Origin: Drosophila pseudoobscura
Lineage: Eukaryota; Arthropoda; Insecta; Diptera; Drosophilidae
Reading direction: 5' to 3'
Assembly: GCF_009870125.1 (NCBI RefSeq)
Contig: NC_046680.1
Location: forward strand, 12,357,501-12,421,500
DNA length: 64,000 nucleotides
Shown: piece by piece, positions 60,064 to 64,000 of the stretch
Numbering within the stretch: the first letter of the stretch is position 1
How the letters are laid out: each line of letters starts with the position of its first letter
Notes under the pieces: model-generated
What the model was told of the DNA's origin: nothing
Seen by the model: only the letters and a program-made list of their open reading frames with translations
The model's database searches: none
Made by a program: the position numbers and the translations under genes

Positions 60064-61092
60064 ATGTTTGTTTGGCCAACAATAGGCCGCTGCAGCAGCG
60101 AAAGAAACGGCAACCACAGCGACAAGATTGCATAATTGCTTGTAGCAAAAATGCTCCCACAATTTCTCATCTCCGTCATGAGACAAACGAGCCGGCTGAT
60201 TGTTATCTCTCAATTCTGCCTGACAGAGACACACCGAGAGAGCAAAGCTTCGATCCAATCCTCTTACTCTCTTTGGCAAGCTGTTGCAGAGAAAAGCTCG
60301 GCTGGTAGAGATGCCCAGAAGTCACAGTTTATCACAGTGAGTGAATTAAATGATTATTTATCCCGTCTACGTAGTTATATTTCCTTTAAATGTGCTTGGA
60401 ATCTGTTTGATTATACATATTTGTTAAAAATATCATCTGGCCACTGTTAAATAGCTCTCTGTAGCGTCACGTGTGCTGCGACTACCAAAGTTTTGACTGG
60501 TTTACCAGTTAACCAACTTCCATGCAATGAAGTGCACTGTAGGCACCGTACAGCGAATTTCTCTCTTTCGTGACTCTTTTTCGCTCTTTGTAGGGTCTCT
60601 CTCGCGATCTCGATCGCTTGCTCGGGGCTGAAGCGGCTTTAGCCGAGTTTGTTACCTGGCGACCAGCAAACGGCTTAGACGTGTTCGTTCTCCGTCCCGT
60701 GGTCTTCCACTTCGTATGTAAGGCCCCGTCCAGTCGTGTTGTGTGTGTTCGCGTTTCGTTTTTTATTTGCCGTTGTCATTTGGTTTTTGATTTGTTGAGT
60801 ATTGGACGGACTCCATTCGGCCGCCACTTTGCTGCCTCTTGGGCATTCTCTTCTGGCTTTGTTTCATAATAATTTGCCGTCTGTGTGCCGCCAAGTGTTG
60901 TGTGTGTGAGTGAGTTGTGTGCTTGTGAAAACGACAAAAAGGCTGAAGAAGAATACAAATGAAATGTGGCCCACAGCCCCAGCCGCCGCTAGCTGTGGAG
61001 CAAGTGCCGTTTGTTCAAAATGCTTGTAATAAATAATATGCCGTTTGTTGTCTTTCCGTTCTCCGACAAATTAGATTTGAAATTTTTGGGAA

Positions 61093-61174
61093 ATGCCTCC
61101 TCAATGCCGCTCAATGACAATGTGGCGCACTCTGTGGCTGACGGCCCTCTGCTGCGGATTAGCCCAGGCCAAAG
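61093..61174 (+). CDS. First coding exon with signal peptide; gene continues beyond window
   Basis: ATG at 61093 opens MPPQCRSMTMWRTLWLTA, then LCCGLAQAK, a clean signal peptide with cleavage likely after AQA. It ends at a strong donor (CCAAAG/GTAAGC) in phase 1. A second Met (residue 8) or third (10) could also start it. Upstream (60580-61090) is TC-rich and GC-rich leader-like sequence. The product is secreted or type I membrane. A ZP-domain gene such as quasimodo is one candidate from remembered neighbours of bancal, unverified. Confidence 0.55.
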
Positions 61175-64000
61175 GTAAGCTACGCCGTAAATTAAGCTCT
61201 CAAGTGCAAGCTGAAAGCTCTGCAAGCTCTCCGCTCATGATGTCATTTTGTGCGCAATGAAACAGAAAACATTTTTATATTTTGGCCACACCGAATCCGC
61301 GCTAAGGTGACCTCGTTTTCAGTCGAGTGGAGTACATACATTTTGTGGCCATTTCAGCTGATGTCCGAATCTAACGATCGCCAACTGTGCGGGCGGGTGC
61401 TGCCGATGGTCATTGCTGCGTCACAGCAGAGCTTTTTTCTTTGACGAAAGACTGAGGCAACGAACTTGGTGCCCAAGTGTGTGTGGCCCTGTCATGATTC
61501 ACTCACCGACAGCCAAAGCTGAGCTCTCTTCCTGCCTTATAAGCGGATGGGATGGTATGGGATTGGGATGGATGGCCATGCACGGCATATTCTCCGCATC
61601 GCAAATGTATGCCCTGGCACATTAGTCATTAGCCGAGAACCTGGAACTGGTAGCCGTAGCCTTGCTGCCTTACAACTAAACAAACGAACCAACAAGCCAG
61701 CGAGCGCGGCAAAAAAACAAAAGAAACGGCAAGACACCTACACAAACACACTTGGCGACGGGGGGAGGAGGTTTTGGGTGGGGGACCTGAAACAAGACAC
61801 GTTCAAACACAACAAAAAAAAAAACACCTACATCCAAGGCAACAAGATAATATGGAAGAGAGAATTATGAAAAAACGCGATAAATGAAAATATAAAGGCT
61901 ATATAAAGGCTCCACAAGGTGGAAACGATCGAGTATTGGCTGGGCCTTATTAAAAGGCATTCAGAAAGGAAAGGAGAATTAACTGCCCTCTCTTTGGCAA
62001 GTGCAAAAACATTACGCGAGAAAAATGAAGAAATAAAAGCGAAATAAAGCTGAATCAGGCGACACTCGACGCGACTCGACTCGGACGCCGACGTGTAGGC
62101 GAACTGGTCTCGGGAATTAAGATGCAGCCTAAAAATACATAAAACAGATACAATATATAATATATGTGTGTGTGTGTATCTCCATATCGGGTAGTACAAA
62201 CACACACAACAACACACTGCACACTCGTGCAGTAACAAATCTATAGAAAAAGCTGAAGACGAGGCTATAATTTACGGGAGAACTCTGTTCGCTCTCCTCC
62301 GAAGCGAGACAAGAGCGGCAGCAGCACTAGCAGCAGCAGCCAGACGAAGCTGAAAGCCAAATTATATCTTTGCCAACTGTTGAATCGCGGCGCAAAGGAG
62401 GAGTGGGAGTCAACGTGGGCGTGTCTGACTAACTAAAGCGAAACTTTTGTTTGTCTGGGGGTCTCTTGCATTAGGAAAAGTAAAAGTCTCCGGTTTGTGC
62501 GATAGAAACTCTTCCGAGGGTTCGACGAAAGCCAGTAAAGTTCTTGCTCTGCCACTTGACTGCGGATTGGGATCGGATGGAGGAGCAGTGACTCTCGATG
62601 ATGTCATTGCTGCTTGCGGTCGGCAGCGGCAGCCTCCACAGTCCAGTGCACACGATGATGGGGGGATGATGACCTTCCCCTACCCACCAGGCCGACGTCC
62701 GCCCCCTCCTGCAGCAAAACTGACAAATCATCGAACTGTGATTAACTCGTTTAATTGCCGGCTGAGCAGCGCGAACACGCGACCTTGTGGAGCCTCCTCG
62801 CTCTCCTCCTGAAGACCGCTGCCACATCAAGATCGTTTAATTTATGGCCAGAACGAATGTATGTATGACTGAAGAACTGGCCATATAGATATAATAAATT
62901 GTCGTCTATCGCAGAGGCTGTTGTAAATCTTCCCATCCGCCGATGTAGCTTCCACTGCCACCCTCTCTCCATTTAAATAACATGAAGAGGGACAACAGAC
63001 CAGAGACAAGAGGCAAGAGGCAGAGATCGAGCATTGTCGCATTAAGACAAAACATTGACATTGCATTGTGATGGGATTGGCTGGGATGGGACCGAAGGAG
63101 GAGCAGTCGAGGGTGGCTTGCAACAACGTGGATGGAACAATAATGATCAGCGGATCTGTGACAGGCAACAGAGAGCTAGCCACAGGGGAGACTCTCCGCC
63201 CCAGCGGCCTAGAAGGACAACACAACAAACGAAATGCTCGTAATAAAGAAATTGCCAAAGTCTCGAGACCCAGAACCAGACCGAGACCGAGACTCCAAGA
63301 GTCCAAGACACCACATCTATGTCGATGTCCATGTCCATGTCCAAGCTCCGGCACATTATGCCAGCGGGCTTAGGCTCAGAGTCAGAGTCGGAGCGTTGGG
63401 ATGACCACAGCAGCGGCCAAGACGAAGAGACAAGACCAAGACGAAGACCATGATGATGATGATGAAGCTGATGCCACACAAGGCAAATAAACCGCTTCGG
63501 CATCGGTTGGGGCTCTGGCTGTGGCTCTGGCTGTGGATCTGGCTCTGACTTGACTTCGCTTTACATTTTTGCCTTATGTGTGCGAAAAATGCCAATTTTA
63601 GAGCAAGTCCAGCTCCCCAATGGCTATATCTCTATGTGTGTGTGTGTGTCTGTGTCTGTGTGTGTGAAAAATTGCCCGTCTAGACAAGCGCAACAGGCCA
63701 TAACAGCCCCAACAAAAACAACAACAAGCAACGAGAGGAACAAGAACAATCAAAGCCTTTTGCTAAGCTAATAAAATCGAGCCGCTGCTTCTTCGGTGCA
63801 GACTCGTGTCTGCTACATGGACGCTCCTGCCACATACCCTGCCCCTGTCCCTGTGTCCCCTCTCCCGCTGAACTCTTAACCCATTAATGGCACTCAATGT
63901 TGGAGTGCCTGACCCAGAGAAATGATGCGATGGGCGAACACGTTTGAGCCTCATACGAGTACGAGTAGTTGATCGATGTGTGGGAATGTTTTTGGGCGAA
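61175..64000 (+). other. Intron of the signal-peptide gene (to window end)
   Basis: No further exon is supported. Contains TG/CA and GGATGG repeats (61540-61575, 62163-62178, 63633-63665) and a GACGAAGACCATGATGATG-type stretch near 63440. I see nothing else. Confidence 0.45.

Larger units (their letters stand above)
55593..61092. other. 5.4 kb mostly non-coding, presumed upstream region of the gene starting at 61093
   Basis: No long exon. Items seen: CTATAAATTC at 56141 with a GTAAGTG donor 52 bp later; three CGCCATTTT (YY1/Pho-type) sites (56437, 56665, 57168); ATGTATGTATG microsatellites (56625-56650, 58390, 58725-58745); direct duplications (55880/56070 and 58801/58963); and a weak spliced small ORF (59846-60063). 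Confidence 0.4.

Noticed and set aside
1-64000. tRNA, rRNA or snoRNA genes
   Set aside because: I looked for tRNA A/B boxes and obvious C/D box pairs by eye and found none I could defend; a covariance-model scan would be decisive.

Overview
This is a eukaryotic window from a Drosophila-type genome. Short GT-AG introns (about 55-70 bp) sit beside multi-kilobase introns full of microsatellites, and nearly every gene is recognisable as a fly orthologue. One precise marker is miR-7: its mature sequence and hairpin are present in the last intron of the hnRNP K gene bancal, as in D. melanogaster. A LOA/I-type retrotransposon remnant, together with a gene neighbourhood that joins what I remember as two separate melanogaster blocks, points to a non-melanogaster species. 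The obscura group is my guess, not a demonstration.

Layout: 1-5948 (+) most of rigor mortis (rig, Gemin5-like), with a Cfap206 orthologue nested antisense in one intron (1926-3787). 9455-11743 (+) an unnamed four-pass membrane protein. 12146-16279 (-) the WASH-complex subunit FAM21, divergent across a 423-bp promoter with a DRE and an E-box from 16703-18583 (+), a PinX1-like G-patch protein. 18937-20895 (-) a DCAF11/WDR23-like WD40 protein. 26178-32595 (+) hillarin (hil). 33551-44702 (-) bancal (bl, hnRNP K) with mir-7 in its last intron, a 7.5-kb first intron and a probable 5' exon near 52204. 53808-54639 (+) a probable Nnf1-type kinetochore protein. 54745-55592 a dead non-LTR retroelement. 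55.6-64 kb is mostly non-coding, with one signal-peptide first exon at 61093-61174 whose gene continues beyond the window, and a weak two-exon small ORF at 59846-60063.

There is no operon-like logic. The genes are housekeeping or developmental (snRNP assembly and ecdysone response, cilia, endosomal actin, nucleolus and telomere, ubiquitin ligase adaptor, cytoskeleton, RNA processing, kinetochore), packed tail-to-tail or head-to-head with close or overlapping 3' ends. I reconstructed all exon chains by hand from splice consensus and reading-frame continuity. Every multi-exon CDS whose two ends lie in the window sums to a multiple of three.

I did not find a clearly new biological system. The best second-look items are the mir-7 intron that decides between two bancal C-termini, the apparent loss of all three transglutaminase catalytic residues in hillarin, an in-frame GC-AG retainable intron in the Nnf1-like gene, a 68-codon open extension after the stop of the four-pass membrane gene, and several diverged duplications in non-coding DNA.
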